A program made the position numbers and the translations under genes. A DNA stretch of 64,000 bases from positions 62,001 through 126,000 of the forward strand of contig NZ_JAUOPD010000011.1 of assembly GCF_030546745.1 (NCBI RefSeq). Direction: 5' to 3'. This DNA comes from Thalassotalea sp. 1_MG-2023. Lineage in GTDB: Bacteria > Pseudomonadota > Gammaproteobacteria > Enterobacterales > Alteromonadaceae. The notes below the pieces were generated by a model. That model was not told where the DNA came from. It searched no databases and was given only the letters and a program-made list of their open reading frames with translations. Within the stretch, counting starts at the first letter, position 1. Each line of letters begins with the position of its first letter. Of this stretch, positions 54,215 to 63,944 are shown one piece after another.

Positions 54215-55177
54215 TTACATTAAGCCAAGTTTTTTAAATTCTTTTTCAACAACAGATGCTGGTAAAGGAATATAACCATCTTTTTCAACAATTTTTTGCC
54301 CTGATTTTGATAGTATCATTTTCAAAAATTCTGCGTCCATTGGCGCTAAAGGCTTATTTGGGTGCTTATTCACATAGACATATAAAAAGCGAGACAGTGG
54401 ATACTTTTTATTTATTGCATTTTCCATTGTTGCTTCAACATAGTTATTGCCTTTTTTCGCTAATGGTAACGCACGCACACCAGATGTTTTATATCCGATA
54501 CCTGAATAACCAATACCATTTAATGAAGCAGAAACCGACTGAACAACAGAAGCAGACCCAGGCTGTTCATTTACACTGTTTTTAAAATCACCTTTACATA
54601 ATGCTTTTTTCTTAAAATATCCGTACGTACCTGATACAGAGTTGCGGCCATAAAGCTGAATATCTTTACCAGACCATTCTCCTGTTAAACCTAAATCACC
54701 CCAGCGATCAGCATTTTCTTGTGCACCGCATTTACGGTTATTGGAAAAAATAGCATCAACTTGATCAATGCGTAAACCTTTTATCGGGTTGTCTTTATGC
54801 ACAAACACCGCTAAGGCATCAATAGCCACTCTTACAGCAACCGGCTTATAACTATATCGTTTCTCAAAAGCTTCAATTTCACGAGACTTCATTTTACGAC
54901 TCATTGGACCTAAATTTGAGGTACCTTCAGTTAATGCTGGGGGCGCAGTTGATGAACCAGCCGCTTGAATTTGTATATTTACATTTGGGTAGGTACGCTT
55001 AAATTCTTCCGCCCAAAAAGTCATCATGTTCGCTAATGTGTCTGAACCTACCGAAGATAAATTACCTGAAATACCACTCACCTTTTTGTATTCTGGTAAA
55101 TCTTTGTCAATTGCTATTGCAGAAAAGCTCATGACACTTGCTAGACTAATCACACTTAACGCTCGTTTAAAATTCAT
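54215..55177 (-). CDS. pstS: Phosphate-binding periplasmic protein PstS
   Basis: Periplasmic receptor of the Pst importer. The start is set at ATG 55177, preceded by GGAG; a TTG four codons upstream lies inside that ribosome site. A signal peptide (about 1-23, cleavage after SAIA) leads to the family core: [40 protein letters not shown] and GSGSASVV-like [18 protein letters not shown]. The 320-residue protein resembles the GSDT-type PstS of marine bacteria. Tandem PhoB repeats lie upstream (55233-55276). Confidence 0.94.
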   Translation of the reverse strand: MNFKRALSVISLASVMSFSAIAIDKDLPEYKKVSGISGNLSSVGSDTLANMMTFWAEEFKRTYPNVNIQIQAAGSSTAPPALTEGTSNLGPMSRKMKSREIEAFEKRYSYKPVAVRVAIDALAVFVHKDNPIKGLRIDQVDAIFSNNRKCGAQENADRWGDLGLTGEWSGKDIQLYGRNSVSGTYGYFKKKALCKGDFKNSVNEQPGSASVVQSVSASLNGIGYSGIGYKTSGVRALPLAKKGNNYVEATMENAINKKYPLSRFLYVYVNKHPNKPLAPMDAEFLKMILSKSGQKIVEKDGYIPLPASVVEKEFKKLGLM

Positions 55178-55232
55178 AATTTTCTCCAATGAGAGTATTT
55201 ATATATCGAATAATTGTGAACACTATATAAAG

Positions 55233-55276
55233 ACAATATGACAATTATATTTAAAGTTTGTGACACTTATATGACA
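55233..55276 (-). promoter_or_regulatory. Pho box before pstS
   Basis: On the minus strand TGTCATATAAG (55276-55266) is followed at once by TGTCACAAACT (55265-55255), and a third in-phase copy TGTCATATTGT (55243-55233) starts 22 bases after the second. All are on an 11-base grid, the PhoB arrangement. They lie 56-99 bases before the pstS ATG. Confidence 0.88.
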
Positions 55277-55378
55277 CCGTTAATATTTCCGTCATATATA
55301 TAACTTCAATTATAATTATCAGCGCTCATACGAAACGAACAGGAAAATAACTTGTAGGTAGCCTATTTGATCTGATTA

Positions 55379-56683
55379 TCAAGATATTTTCCGAATGGCT
55401 TTTGGCTCGAAATAAATAATAAATTCACTGCCCTTCCCCCACTGGCTATTTATCGCGAGCTCTGCATGATGATGATTGAGTACATGTTTAACAATTGCTA
55501 AACCTAGCCCTGAACCGCCAGTATTTCGAGAACGAGATTTATCGACACGAAAAAAGCGTTCGGTAATTCGGTTAACGTGTTCAGGTCGAATTCCGGGGCC
55601 ATTATCTTTCACTGCGAATTTAGCTTTATGACCGTCTTTAACCCACGTAATATGAATTTCGCCACCAGTTGGCGTGTAAGCGATGGCATTAGAAATTAAA
55701 TTAGAGCAAGCACTTTTAATCTCATTATCGATACCTTCAATCGCTAAATTAGTATCAATATCACTGGTGATACTGTGAGCCTTATCTTGATTTAACCATT
55801 TAGCATCTTCGATCAATGCAAAAATGAGTTTTGGCATATCAACAAAATGTTTCTCTTCTTCTTCGGTACTGACCTCAACACGTGACAAAATAAGCAGTTG
55901 CTCTACTAATCTATCCATACGAGATACTTGCGTTTCCATCGTAGTAAATACTTTTTGCCAATATGGATCTAATGCATTATCGGTCACTTGTACCATTTCT
56001 ACGTAACCGCGCATTACGGTTAATGGAGTTTTTAATTCATGGGAAACATTAGCGACAAAATCGCGACGCATTTCCTCTAGGCGATGAATTTTACTAATAT
56101 CTCTGGCCAAAAAAAGTACCTGATCTGTACCATAAGCCATCAAGCGCAATTCAATCATGAGTTCGGCATTCGCTGGGGATGGGATATGGCAAGGTACGTC
56201 GAAGTTTCCTTCATCAAGGTAGCGAGAAAACTCAGGAAAGCGTATTAGGTTATCAATACGTTGACCAACATCTCCTGGCCAGCGAACACCTAAAATACGT
56301 TGTGCTTTTTTATTGCCCCATAAAATAGTTAAATCAGCTGACAATACTAATGCAGCGTCAGGCAGGGCTTCTGCGCCATCTCTAAACTGTCGAATTTTTT
56401 CATTTAAGCGCTTTTGTTTAGCTCTGTGTTTGCGAATAACACGATACAAACCATCATACACTTGCCCCCAAAGCCCTTGCGAAATAGGTGGAGATAAACT
56501 TTTACTAACCCAAAGCCAGCGCATTAGTTTAAATAAGTGATGGTATTGCCACGTTAACAACGCAATAGCTAAAAACGCGACAAACACAAAGGCATAACCA
56601 AAAAGGTAGCCAATAAAAAAGCTCAAAGCTAAAGCAAAGAAAAGGCGAGCGAAAATCGCTTTAGCTGAAAAACTAGAATACAT
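55379..56683 (-). CDS. phoR: Phosphate-regulon sensor kinase PhoR
   Basis: Membrane histidine kinase that phosphorylates PhoB when phosphate is short. Of 434 residues, the first 50 contain two hydrophobic helices (FFALALSFFIGYLFGYAFVFVAFL region) with almost no periplasmic loop, as in E. coli PhoR. A PAS domain (about 95-195) precedes the dimerisation H-box VSHELKTPLTVM (about 214-225) and the ATPase domain with N, G1 (DNGPGI) and G2 (GGSGLGLAIVK) boxes. It starts 9 bases after phoB. Confidence 0.96.
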   Translation of the reverse strand: MYSSFSAKAIFARLFFALALSFFIGYLFGYAFVFVAFLAIALLTWQYHHLFKLMRWLWVSKSLSPPISQGLWGQVYDGLYRVIRKHRAKQKRLNEKIRQFRDGAEALPDAALVLSADLTILWGNKKAQRILGVRWPGDVGQRIDNLIRFPEFSRYLDEGNFDVPCHIPSPANAELMIELRLMAYGTDQVLFLARDISKIHRLEEMRRDFVANVSHELKTPLTVMRGYVEMVQVTDNALDPYWQKVFTTMETQVSRMDRLVEQLLILSRVEVSTEEEEKHFVDMPKLIFALIEDAKWLNQDKAHSITSDIDTNLAIEGIDNEIKSACSNLISNAIAYTPTGGEIHITWVKDGHKAKFAVKDNGPGIRPEHVNRITERFFRVDKSRSRNTGGSGLGLAIVKHVLNHHHAELAINSQWGKGSEFIIYFEPKAIRKIS

Positions 56684-56692
56684 AAGGCTTAA

Positions 56693-57394
56693 TTAAACAC
56701 TCGCTTTTATTTTTCCTGAAAACCGATAACCAGAACCACGTACTGTTTGAATAAAATCTTCATGACCTGCACCGGTAATTGCCTTTCGTAAGCGTCTAAT
56801 ATGAACATCAACAGTGCGATCTTCAACATAAACATTTGTACCCCAAACATTATCTAGTAATTGTTCCCGACTATATACACGCTCAGGATGAGTCATAAAA
56901 AAGTGTAACAATCTAAACTCTGTAGGACCTAAATCAATATTACTATCATTTATCGATACTCGATGAGCAACTGGATCAAGCTTCATACCGTGAAATTCAA
57001 TCGCTTCTTCAAGCGCTGTAGGCGCCACTCGGCGTATCACCGCTTTAATGCGAGCAATCAACTCTTTTGGTGAAAAAGGTTTTGTTACGTAATCGTCCAC
57101 GCCAACATCAAACCCTCGTACTTTATCCTCTTCGTCGGCGCGTGCCGTTAGCATAATAATGGGAATCGAACGCGTATATTCATTCTGTTTCAACATTTTT
57201 GCTAATTTAACACCCGAGCCGCCTGGTAGCATCCAATCTAATAAGATTAAATCAGGGTATGGCTCTACCACTTTTTCTTTTGCTTGGTCAAAATCTTCAG
57301 CTTCAATAGCGTTAAAACCATTTTGTTCTAACACGAAAGTGATCATTTCCCTGATTGGTGCTTCGTCTTCAACGACCAAAATTTGTCTGTTCAT
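56693..57394 (-). CDS. phoB: Phosphate-regulon response regulator PhoB
   Basis: OmpR-class DNA-binding response regulator, 233 residues. Receiver phospho-acceptor D53 in [10 protein letters not shown], dimer-face [12 protein letters not shown], then a winged-helix DNA domain (about 130-228) with the recognition helix [14 protein letters not shown] tandem PhoB repeat sits 54-75 bases upstream, so it probably activates its own operon. phoB precedes phoR as in E. coli. Confidence 0.97.
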   Translation of the reverse strand: MNRQILVVEDEAPIREMITFVLEQNGFNAIEAEDFDQAKEKVVEPYPDLILLDWMLPGGSGVKLAKMLKQNEYTRSIPIIMLTARADEEDKVRGFDVGVDDYVTKPFSPKELIARIKAVIRRVAPTALEEAIEFHGMKLDPVAHRVSINDSNIDLGPTEFRLLHFFMTHPERVYSREQLLDNVWGTNVYVEDRTVDVHIRRLRKAITGAGHEDFIQTVRGSGYRFSGKIKASV

Positions 57395-57447
57395 GTATTA
57401 AACTTCCCATTAGGCATGTGACAATATCTAATGAACATTGTGATAAG

Positions 57448-57469
57448 TTTTTGTGACAATTTTATGACA
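57448..57469 (-). promoter_or_regulatory. Pho box before phoB
   Basis: Two abutting 11-mers on the minus strand: TGTCATAAAAT (57469-57459) and TGTCACAAAAA (57458-57448). This is nearly identical to the copies before pstS and pstC and implies autoregulation of phoBR. Confidence 0.88.
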
Positions 57470-57517
57470 TGGGTAAAATTTTATTTCATCATTGCCGATG
57501 TTGCACTACAACACAAG

Positions 57518-57544
57518 AAAAAAGCGACTATTCAGCCGCTTTTT
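57518..57544 (-). terminator. Terminator of the porin gene
   Basis: Minus-strand stem AAAAGCGGCT / AGTCGCTTTT (10 pairs, one G-T) with loop GAAT and a T6 tail, 43 bases past the porin stop and before the phoB promoter. Confidence 0.88.
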
Positions 57545-57586
57545 ATAGAGAAGCACAACACCTTTTACACAAGAGGTTGCTAATAT

Positions 57587-58513
57587 TTAAAAGTTATATT
57601 CAAGCCCAACTCCCAAATAATCTTCATCTGCACCGCTATCCATATCAAATGTTGTATAAAAGCCAAAGGCTTTAATATTTTTGGCTAGCTTATAATCTGC
57701 ACCTACTGTAATACCAGATTTATCATCACCACCTTCAAATTCTGCCGTTTGAAACTGTCCTTTTAACACCCAATCATCAATATTGTACTTCCCTGATAAG
57801 AGAAAGCCGTCCATCTCTTGTCCTGAACTTACGCTTTCTTGTGTTTGGGCAATTGCACCAAGGATAAAGCCACCTAATTTTCCTGAAATAACAGCACGCG
57901 TAACATCGTAACCGGCCATCTCTGAATCAAAGGCTAACGCAGCATAAAATGTAGATTTTTTTAATGCTTTATCGCCGTACATTAACGCAATTGAACTGGC
58001 ATCTTCACCATCAACACTGTCTTCAACCACATACGTCATCCCCAATTGAAAACCACTAAATTTTTTCGTTTTATAAGTGATGCTGTCAGAAACACGGTTC
58101 TCACCTTTCCATAAAGCCTTAATATCAGCGTTTAAATCACTAAAAACATCAACTTTACCCTGAGATTGCTTTAATAGCGTGTCATTTTTGCCAATCAACA
58201 CCTCACCAAAGTTGCCTTTTAAACCTATATACTGATTTCGATCGGTTATACTGTCTCCTTTCGCACTATCACCGTCTAAATCAACACCGAATTCTGCCTT
58301 GTAAACAACAGTCAATCCATCCGAAATTGCTTGTTCACCCTTAAAGCCAATACGTGAATTATTACTTTTTACTTCAGTAAAAGATCCTTCACCTTCATCA
58401 GAAGATTGCACGGTAACATTTGCTTTACCATATATATCTATGCCATCTGCAACACTTGGTGCTGACATTGCAGTAAAAACAGCAATGGCAAGAGAATTAT
58501 AATAACGTTTCAT
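57587..58513 (-). CDS. Gram-negative trimeric-type porin, phosphate-controlled
   Basis: A 308-residue outer-membrane beta-barrel protein. A signal peptide (about 1-22, cleavage after SVA) is followed by the general-porin start DGIDIYGKANVTVQ; alternating polar/hydrophobic strands continue to the C-terminal LGVGLEYNF with the terminal Phe needed for barrel insertion. A dyad of PhoB-type repeats at 58567-58588 lies 54-75 bases upstream, so it is probably a phosphate-starvation porin, functionally like PhoE or OprP although not closely related by eye. Ion selectivity cannot be read from sequence. Confidence 0.9.
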   Translation of the reverse strand: MKRYYNSLAIAVFTAMSAPSVADGIDIYGKANVTVQSSDEGEGSFTEVKSNNSRIGFKGEQAISDGLTVVYKAEFGVDLDGDSAKGDSITDRNQYIGLKGNFGEVLIGKNDTLLKQSQGKVDVFSDLNADIKALWKGENRVSDSITYKTKKFSGFQLGMTYVVEDSVDGEDASSIALMYGDKALKKSTFYAALAFDSEMAGYDVTRAVISGKLGGFILGAIAQTQESVSSGQEMDGFLLSGKYNIDDWVLKGQFQTAEFEGGDDKSGITVGADYKLAKNIKAFGFYTTFDMDSGADEDYLGVGLEYNF

Positions 58514-58566
58514 GAGACTACCCTTTCAAATGTATATTGAATATATTTGTCGCACATTGTGCCGAA

Positions 58567-58588
58567 ACTAAATGACACTTTTGTGACA
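58567..58588 (-). promoter_or_regulatory. Pho box before the porin gene
   Basis: TGTCACAAAAG (58588-58578) immediately followed by TGTCATTTAGT (58577-58567) on the minus strand: two TGTCA cores in an exact 11-base period, 54 bases from the porin ATG. Confidence 0.82.
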
Positions 58589-58814
58589 ATATGACTTTTT
58601 TTTTACATCAAAATGAATTTATTACGTCACTTTTGTGTACGATTTATTTCAGTTTAATGACAAACTGACTAAACTGCATTATAAAAACTATAGTCTATCC
58701 CCTAGAAAAATAAGAAAAATAATAGAATAAATTTCGTATTTTTTTCAAAAAACACTTTAATCAAACGATAAAATAGCTACAATCAAATTAGGTATTGCTC
58801 AAATAGAAGATAAA

Positions 58815-60545
58815 ATGAAAATAACAAGTATCTCTCGCAAATTGCTTACAAGAGTTTTGTCTTTTTATTTTGTCTTAACCTTTCTAGTCACATGTGTGCA
58901 AATTGGCGCCGAATATATCAATACCAAAAAACATATTAATGATGAGTTACAAACATTAGAAAAAACATTTTCAAGTAGTTTAACGCGCGCAGTATGGGAA
59001 CTGAATACTCAACAAGCCATTGATATTGCAGAAGGCCTTGTGGCTATTCCAATGATAAAAGGCATAAAAGTTACCGATGAAAACAATCAAGTAATTACGC
59101 AGCTTGGTGCCAATGCCTCGCTTTCAGATACACAAATAAAAAAAGCTGATTACTTTAATATCAACGCCTTTTCAGACAGTTTGTTTGGTCATTCTTTCCC
59201 CTTAATTTTTGAGTTTTCAGGCCGGACTACCAAAGTTGGTTCAGTGACCCTTCTCTCAAGTAACCAAGTTATCTTTAATCGGATAGAAGTGGGTATTTAC
59301 TTTCTTATTGGTAACGCAATGGTGAAAACAGCGGCGCTAATGTTATTGTTTTCTTTTGCCTTTTCTCAATTATTAACAAACCCACTCAACGAACTGACCG
59401 AACAAATTAACCAGTTTGATATGGACGACCCAGAAGCGTCTAAAATTCACATGGTTAATTATGAACAAAATGAATTGAGCGTTTTACAAAACGCCTACAA
59501 TAATTTGTTATCTGAACTGGCAAAATATAAAGAAGAACTCGCCCTAGCACAAAACGAGATCATTGCTTCAAACCGAAAACTCGATGAGCAAAATTTAATG
59601 TTAGAGCAAGAAGTAGCTCGCAAGACATCTTCATTGAGTACTACCATGTTAAAAATGGAACGCCAACAACGTGAATTACTCACGCAACAAAGCCAATTAA
59701 AAGAAGAAAATAAACGCCGAAGCATCACTGAAAAAACCCTTATTGACACTAACAAAGAACTCAAAAGCTCTATAAATGAATTAAATAAAGCGCAAGACCG
59801 TTTGCTTGAATCAGAGAAAATGGCAGTATTAGGTGCTCTATCAGCAGAAGTGTCTCACGAAATAAACACACCTATTGGTGTTAGTATTACCTCTATCAGC
59901 TACCTTGCTGATCTTCTTACTGAATTAAATAACGACATTGAAGAACAAAAATTGAGTAAGCGAAGCCTTGAAGAGTTTACCCAAAACGCTGGACAAAGCG
60001 TTGCTTTATTAATCAACAACCTCAATAGAGCTTCAGAATTAATTTCCAGCTATAAACAAGTCGCGGTAGACCAAACCAGTGATAAAATTAGACAAATAAA
60101 TGTCGCAAAATATCTTGATGAAATTATTCAATCACTGCACCCTAAACTCAAGAAAACCAATCACAGAATTAAAGTAAACTGTCCTGAAAATTTAGATGTG
60201 TATTGCCATGCAGGTGCTATATCACAAATTTTCACTAACTTAATTATTAATTCAATTATCCATGGTTTTGATGGCATCAATCGAGGTAAAATTAATATTG
60301 ATGTTCATATGAATAACAAAGATGTAGAAATTGTTTACCAAGACAATGGTGTTGGTGTGACAGAAACCCAATTACCCTTACTATTTGATCCTTTTTTCAC
60401 CACAAAAGCAGGAAAAGGCGGGACTGGGTTAGGTACTCATATTGTGCATAACTTGGTCACAGACACCCTCAACGGTAGCATTCAAGCTGAGTCTAAAAAA
60501 GGCCATGGATTAACTTACATCATTAATTTTACAGATATGCAGTAA
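58815..60545 (+). CDS. Orphan membrane sensor histidine kinase
   Basis: A 576-residue sensor kinase. Two membrane helices (about 11-32 and 158-185) bracket a periplasmic sensor of about 125 residues; a HAMP-like stretch and a long coiled coil (about 225-335) lead to the H-box at H348 (SAEVSHEINTPIG), and the ATPase domain has N (LIINSIIHGFDG), G1 (DNGVGV) and G2 (GGTGLGTHIV) boxes. No response-regulator gene adjoins it, so its partner is unknown. It diverges from the porin gene across about 300 AT-rich bases. Confidence 0.92.
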   Translation: MKITSISRKLLTRVLSFYFVLTFLVTCVQIGAEYINTKKHINDELQTLEKTFSSSLTRAVWELNTQQAIDIAEGLVAIPMIKGIKVTDENNQVITQLGANASLSDTQIKKADYFNINAFSDSLFGHSFPLIFEFSGRTTKVGSVTLLSSNQVIFNRIEVGIYFLIGNAMVKTAALMLLFSFAFSQLLTNPLNELTEQINQFDMDDPEASKIHMVNYEQNELSVLQNAYNNLLSELAKYKEELALAQNEIIASNRKLDEQNLMLEQEVARKTSSLSTTMLKMERQQRELLTQQSQLKEENKRRSITEKTLIDTNKELKSSINELNKAQDRLLESEKMAVLGALSAEVSHEINTPIGVSITSISYLADLLTELNNDIEEQKLSKRSLEEFTQNAGQSVALLINNLNRASELISSYKQVAVDQTSDKIRQINVAKYLDEIIQSLHPKLKKTNHRIKVNCPENLDVYCHAGAISQIFTNLIINSIIHGFDGINRGKINIDVHMNNKDVEIVYQDNGVGVTETQLPLLFDPFFTTKAGKGGTGLGTHIVHNLVTDTLNGSIQAESKKGHGLTYIINFTDMQ

Positions 60546-60676
60546 TCGCATATTTTGCTTTTTGTCGCTTCAATAACTTTTCAATCATAAACTAATGATT
60601 AATTAATCATGTTAATTGGTATAAGATAACGCCCTTTCAAAAATAAAAGGCGAATTATCGCCCACGAGAGTTTTCA

Positions 60677-61597
60677 ATGTGGTTTAAAAATTTATACTTT
60701 TTCGCTTTTACGCGTCCTTTCGAATGGTCTGAGCAAGACTTAATCAAACACCTAAATGAACATTTATTTACTCCTTGTGCATCAACTGAAATGTCACACT
60801 TTGGCTGGGTTAACGCCCTAGGAAAACACGGTGATTCAGTAGTACATTCGGTGAATGGCAATCACTTATTGTGTGCACGTAAAGAAGAAAAGATTTTACC
60901 TGCCCCTGTGATCAAAGAAATGTTAGAAGAGAAAATGGCCTTGCTAGAAAACGAGCACGGTCGCAGTGCAACAAAAAAAGAAAAAGAACAATTTAAAGAA
61001 GACATCATTTTTGAACTACTGCCCAGAGCCTTTTCTCGTGTTACTGACACTCATGGCTATATCAATGCCGAACACAATATCATTGTTATCAATTCAAGTA
61101 GTCGCGCAAAAGCGGAAGACTTTTTAGCATTACTTCGTAAAGTGTTAGGTACCTTACCTGTTACTAGCGTATCTCCTGAAAAAGCGCCAGATGAATTAAT
61201 GACGGATTGGTTAACCGAAAACAATCTTGGTGAGTCATTTGAATTAGGGACAGAAGCTGAACTACATGGATTAGGTGATGACGGGGCGATAGTGCGTGTT
61301 AAAAACCAAGATTTAACAAGCGATGAAATGAAAAGCCATTTAGATGCCGAAAAGTTTGCTGTTAAGTTAGAGCTTGTTTGGGACGACGCTTTATCTTGTA
61401 TCCTCTGTGACGATTTCGCTATAAAGCGTTTAAAGTTCTTTGATGTATTACACGAACAAAATGAAGATATCGACAAAGATGACGTAGTAGCACGTCTTGA
61501 CGCCGACTTTGCACTAATGGCCGGCGAAATTAATCGTTTTATTGGTGACTTACTGCACGAGTTTAACTGTAAAACAACAGATTATTTAGAAAGCTAA
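60677..61597 (+). CDS. rdgC: Recombination-associated protein RdgC
   Basis: Ring-shaped DNA-binding protein that limits RecA activity and is important at replication restart. The 306 residues match RdgC along the whole length: MWFKNLYFFAFTRPFEW at the start, GWVNALGKHGDSVVHSVNGNHL, and LPRAFSRVTDTHGYIN. It is monocistronic and convergent with an HDOD gene, with which it shares a terminator. Confidence 0.96.
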   Translation: MWFKNLYFFAFTRPFEWSEQDLIKHLNEHLFTPCASTEMSHFGWVNALGKHGDSVVHSVNGNHLLCARKEEKILPAPVIKEMLEEKMALLENEHGRSATKKEKEQFKEDIIFELLPRAFSRVTDTHGYINAEHNIIVINSSSRAKAEDFLALLRKVLGTLPVTSVSPEKAPDELMTDWLTENNLGESFELGTEAELHGLGDDGAIVRVKNQDLTSDEMKSHLDAEKFAVKLELVWDDALSCILCDDFAIKRLKFFDVLHEQNEDIDKDDVVARLDADFALMAGEINRFIGDLLHEFNCKTTDYLES

Positions 61598-61610
61598 CAA
61601 CACTATGTTA

Positions 61611-61650
61611 TGTTCAGCTAAAAAGCATTAAGCCCTTTTTTAGCTGAACA
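61611..61650. terminator. Bidirectional terminator, rdgC / HDOD gene
   Basis: Perfect arms TGTTCAGCTAAAAAG and CTTTTTTAGCTGAACA (about 15 pairs). The right arm runs into the last codons and stop of the HDOD gene. Confidence 0.85.
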
Positions 61651-62482
61651 TATCTTTAACATCTCGGTGCATATCTTTAAACTCATCTGACGACATAAAG
61701 TCAATATCAGGTAATATTCCTTTAGCAACATAACTTTTTAATAAGACTTCTTGTGTCGATTCATTTTTAAAAATACCATTATGAATTGCACCCGCGCGTA
61801 TAAAGTCTAAATAATGTACCTCTGCGGGTAATACCGTTAAATCACTCCAGTTTAATACAATATCAGTAAACTCTTGTGATAAATCCCAAGCAATCGTAAT
61901 TTCAGCACCTATTTTATTTGAAAGCTTAATAATCGCTTGTTGCAAAAATGTTGGATTGGCGAAAACATCTGGATGATTCTCAGCTTCCGTTAATATGGGT
62001 AACACGCCAATACTGTGTATAAGCGCAGCTAAGGTTAGAGTGTCTAATGTCAAAGGGCTGTGCTTGTGATCTCGTTGATAAAATGTCATCAATACCATAG
62101 CAACTGATGCTACCTCGATCGTTTTAGCCCACGACTTTTTCAAGTATAAAGAAACAATTTCATTTTCAGAAACAAACACCTGTTCTAAGGCCATGGCTGT
62201 TGCAACACTTTTTATTTGTCTCAAACCAATACGAGTAACAGCTTGATTAACAGTCTCGACTTTTACTCCTCGGCCTAATATGGCACTGTTCGCTACTTTC
62301 AACATGCCCATTGAAAGAGCAGGATCATGCGCAATTATATCGCTCATATCCCCTAGGTTAATTTGCGGGTCATCTGCCGCCTCTCTAACCCTTAATGCAA
62401 CTTCTGGTAAAGTGGGAAGTACAAGTGATTTTTGTTTGATTTTTTCAACAAGGATGGTGTACAACGCATTCTCTGTTCCCAT
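61640..62482 (-). CDS. HDOD-domain signalling protein
   Basis: A 280-residue protein of which about residues 12-210 are an HDOD domain (LPTLPEVALRVREAADDP, IIAHDPALSMGMLKVANSAI, AVTRIGLRQIKSVA). HDOD is a non-catalytic relative of HD phosphohydrolases; the metal-binding HD doublet is not present. Family members act in output of stress and two-component signalling. It stands alone, so its partner is unknown. Confidence 0.9.
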   Translation of the reverse strand: MGTENALYTILVEKIKQKSLVLPTLPEVALRVREAADDPQINLGDMSDIIAHDPALSMGMLKVANSAILGRGVKVETVNQAVTRIGLRQIKSVATAMALEQVFVSENEIVSLYLKKSWAKTIEVASVAMVLMTFYQRDHKHSPLTLDTLTLAALIHSIGVLPILTEAENHPDVFANPTFLQQAIIKLSNKIGAEITIAWDLSQEFTDIVLNWSDLTVLPAEVHYLDFIRAGAIHNGIFKNESTQEVLLKSYVAKGILPDIDFMSSDEFKDMHRDVKDMFS

Positions 62483-62764
62483 TTGTTACGCCCTTTAAAT
62501 AATTGTTAATCCATTTAAAAATAGCACACTATTTTATTGCGTGTAGTGCTTTCATCAGTATTTATATATTTTTATGAAATTACTGTTTAACAAACTTAGG
62601 GTTTGAGTTTTTCGACCAACTCAGGTTATTACTGGCGAATTTCCTCTCAAAATTGAAAAGTGAACAACAACAATTTTTAACAGTGCTTATCTACCTGAAT
62701 CTATCCTCGCTAATTCATATCAGATTGAATGAAATATTTATCGTTAAAGCATAAGCTCATTGTT

Positions 62765-63166
62765 TCAAATAAATTCATTACTTTTTGAGTGTGGCAAGTA
62801 ACCTGACCTATATATGAGCAAAATAAAAAACACAAACGCTAAACAAATCGCCAGTACGTCAGAGTAGTCAAACGTTCTTGCTTCTGAGCCAAATAGCTGA
62901 CTGATTTCATAAATCAATGAACCTATTAAAACATAAATACAGTTAGTTAAATGTTCCTTTTCAGACACTAAGAAACAAATAAGTAACATCCCTAATGTAT
63001 AAAAAAATGATGGAGCAGAACCAAGAATTAAGGAGAATAAAGGGCCATCAACCTCACTTCTCACATCTTGTATAAAAAAGGTAATGAGTATACAAATAGA
63101 AATTAAAGTAATGATAATCAATGAGGATTTCGTATCTTTTTTTTCATTATGGGTTCCAAACTTCAC
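62765..63166 (-). CDS. Four-helix membrane protein of unknown function
   Basis: Not recognised. A GTG start with AAGGT four bases upstream is the best start. The 133 residues have about four hydrophobic helices (about 16-34, 44-65, 76-92, 101-120), a topology resembling VanZ-like or similar small membrane proteins, with acidic loops (SEARTFDYSDV) and a short polar tail. Transcribed alone, with AT-rich flanks. Confidence 0.65.
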   Translation of the reverse strand: MKFGTHNEKKDTKSSLIIITLISICILITFFIQDVRSEVDGPLFSLILGSAPSFFYTLGMLLICFLVSEKEHLTNCIYVLIGSLIYEISQLFGSEARTFDYSDVLAICLAFVFFILLIYRSGYLPHSKSNEFI

Positions 63167-63524
63167 TTACCTTAAGTTTAATAATCAGTGTTCTGATTCA
63201 ATACCCTATACAAATAGACCTGTAACTTTTGGTTTAGATCTATATGAAATGTGTTGGTTTATTGGAGGCGAGAAAGATTTTCTCACCCCTGTTTATCTAT
63301 GAAGCAATCATCAAATCTGCCTATTTATTTTCAGTCAAACAACGTATAAACCTTGTTAAGAAGGCTGGCACAAAAGGTAGGGTGAGCAGCTAATATTGGC
63401 AATTTAAAAACACTGTAAAAAGCTTGTATAAAGGTTGGCTAGGCATCAAGTGAATTAAAACGCCTTATGTATTGCCAACATAATATTTTAGGTGAAGTGA
63501 AATAAAATAGAGAGAGTTTAACCG
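63167..63524. other. Gap between the membrane protein and the thyA relic
   Basis: About 360 bases with no supported gene. A short plus-strand frame ending at 63302 (PVTFGLDLYEMCWFIG) has no start with a ribosome site and no recognised family. The region next to the relic probably is decayed DNA. Confidence 0.5.
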
Positions 63525-63696
63525 CTAAACACTAAAAGGATAAGCAATGGCTTCATGTTGGTGATAGCCTTTAACCGTAAAGTCGTCCGTTGTCACCCCT
63601 GTTTCCAAATTTTTAACGATTTAATATCAGATTAATTTCAAGCAGTGGTGAAGCAAAAGAATCTCGCATAAATAGTCTTTTACTGATAATACTTTC
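63525..63696 (-). pseudogene. thyA: Decayed 3' end of thymidylate synthase
   Basis: Two overlapping minus-strand frames resemble the end of ThyA. The last 31 codons before TAG (63525-63620) contain TTDDFTVKGYHQHEAI followed by AYPFSV, which aligns without gaps with the ThyA C-terminus of E. coli ([20 protein letters not shown]), ending at the same place. Immediately upstream, in a different frame, RDSFASPLLEINLILN resembles the preceding ThyA stretch (SREPRPLPKLIIK). The rest of the gene is gone: a frame break and a stop separate the pieces, and the zinc-ribbon gene abuts at 63699. Confidence 0.65.
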
Positions 63697-63698
63697 CA

Positions 63699-63944
63699 TT
63701 AAATACTAACCAATAATAAGAGTAATAAAATCAAACAAGAAATAATGATAAAGAACTTCCCCTGCCTTGAGCGCTCATGCTGTTCCCATTGATGCTGTTT
63801 TTTAAACTCTTCTAATTGGTAGTCATTAAGTTCTGAGCAATGCCCACATTGGCCTTTAGAGCCATCTGTGTATAACCCGCATCTACTACAACGCTTTTGT
63901 CTTAACTTTTTAACCAATAAAGCAAAGCTCATACCTGCCGACAT
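63699..63944 (-). CDS. Zinc-ribbon plus tail-anchor membrane protein
   Basis: An 81-residue protein of unknown function. A zinc ribbon is formed by two CxxC pairs (CSRCGLYTDGSKGQCGHC, about 19-36), then a polar helix and a C-terminal hydrophobic segment (FFIIISCLILLLLLLVSI, about 64-81) that would anchor it in the inner membrane by its tail. The start may be the second Met (codon 5). It ends directly beside the thyA relic; the other neighbour lies outside the window. Confidence 0.75.
   Translation of the reverse strand: MSAGMSFALLVKKLRQKRCSRCGLYTDGSKGQCGHCSELNDYQLEEFKKQHQWEQHERSRQGKFFIIISCLILLLLLLVSI

Noticed and set aside
63084-63302. Plus-strand ORF of 72 codons ending in VTFGLDLYEMCWFIG
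   Set aside because: It overlaps the membrane-protein gene, lacks a ribosome site and matches no family I know; possibly a relic but not supportable.
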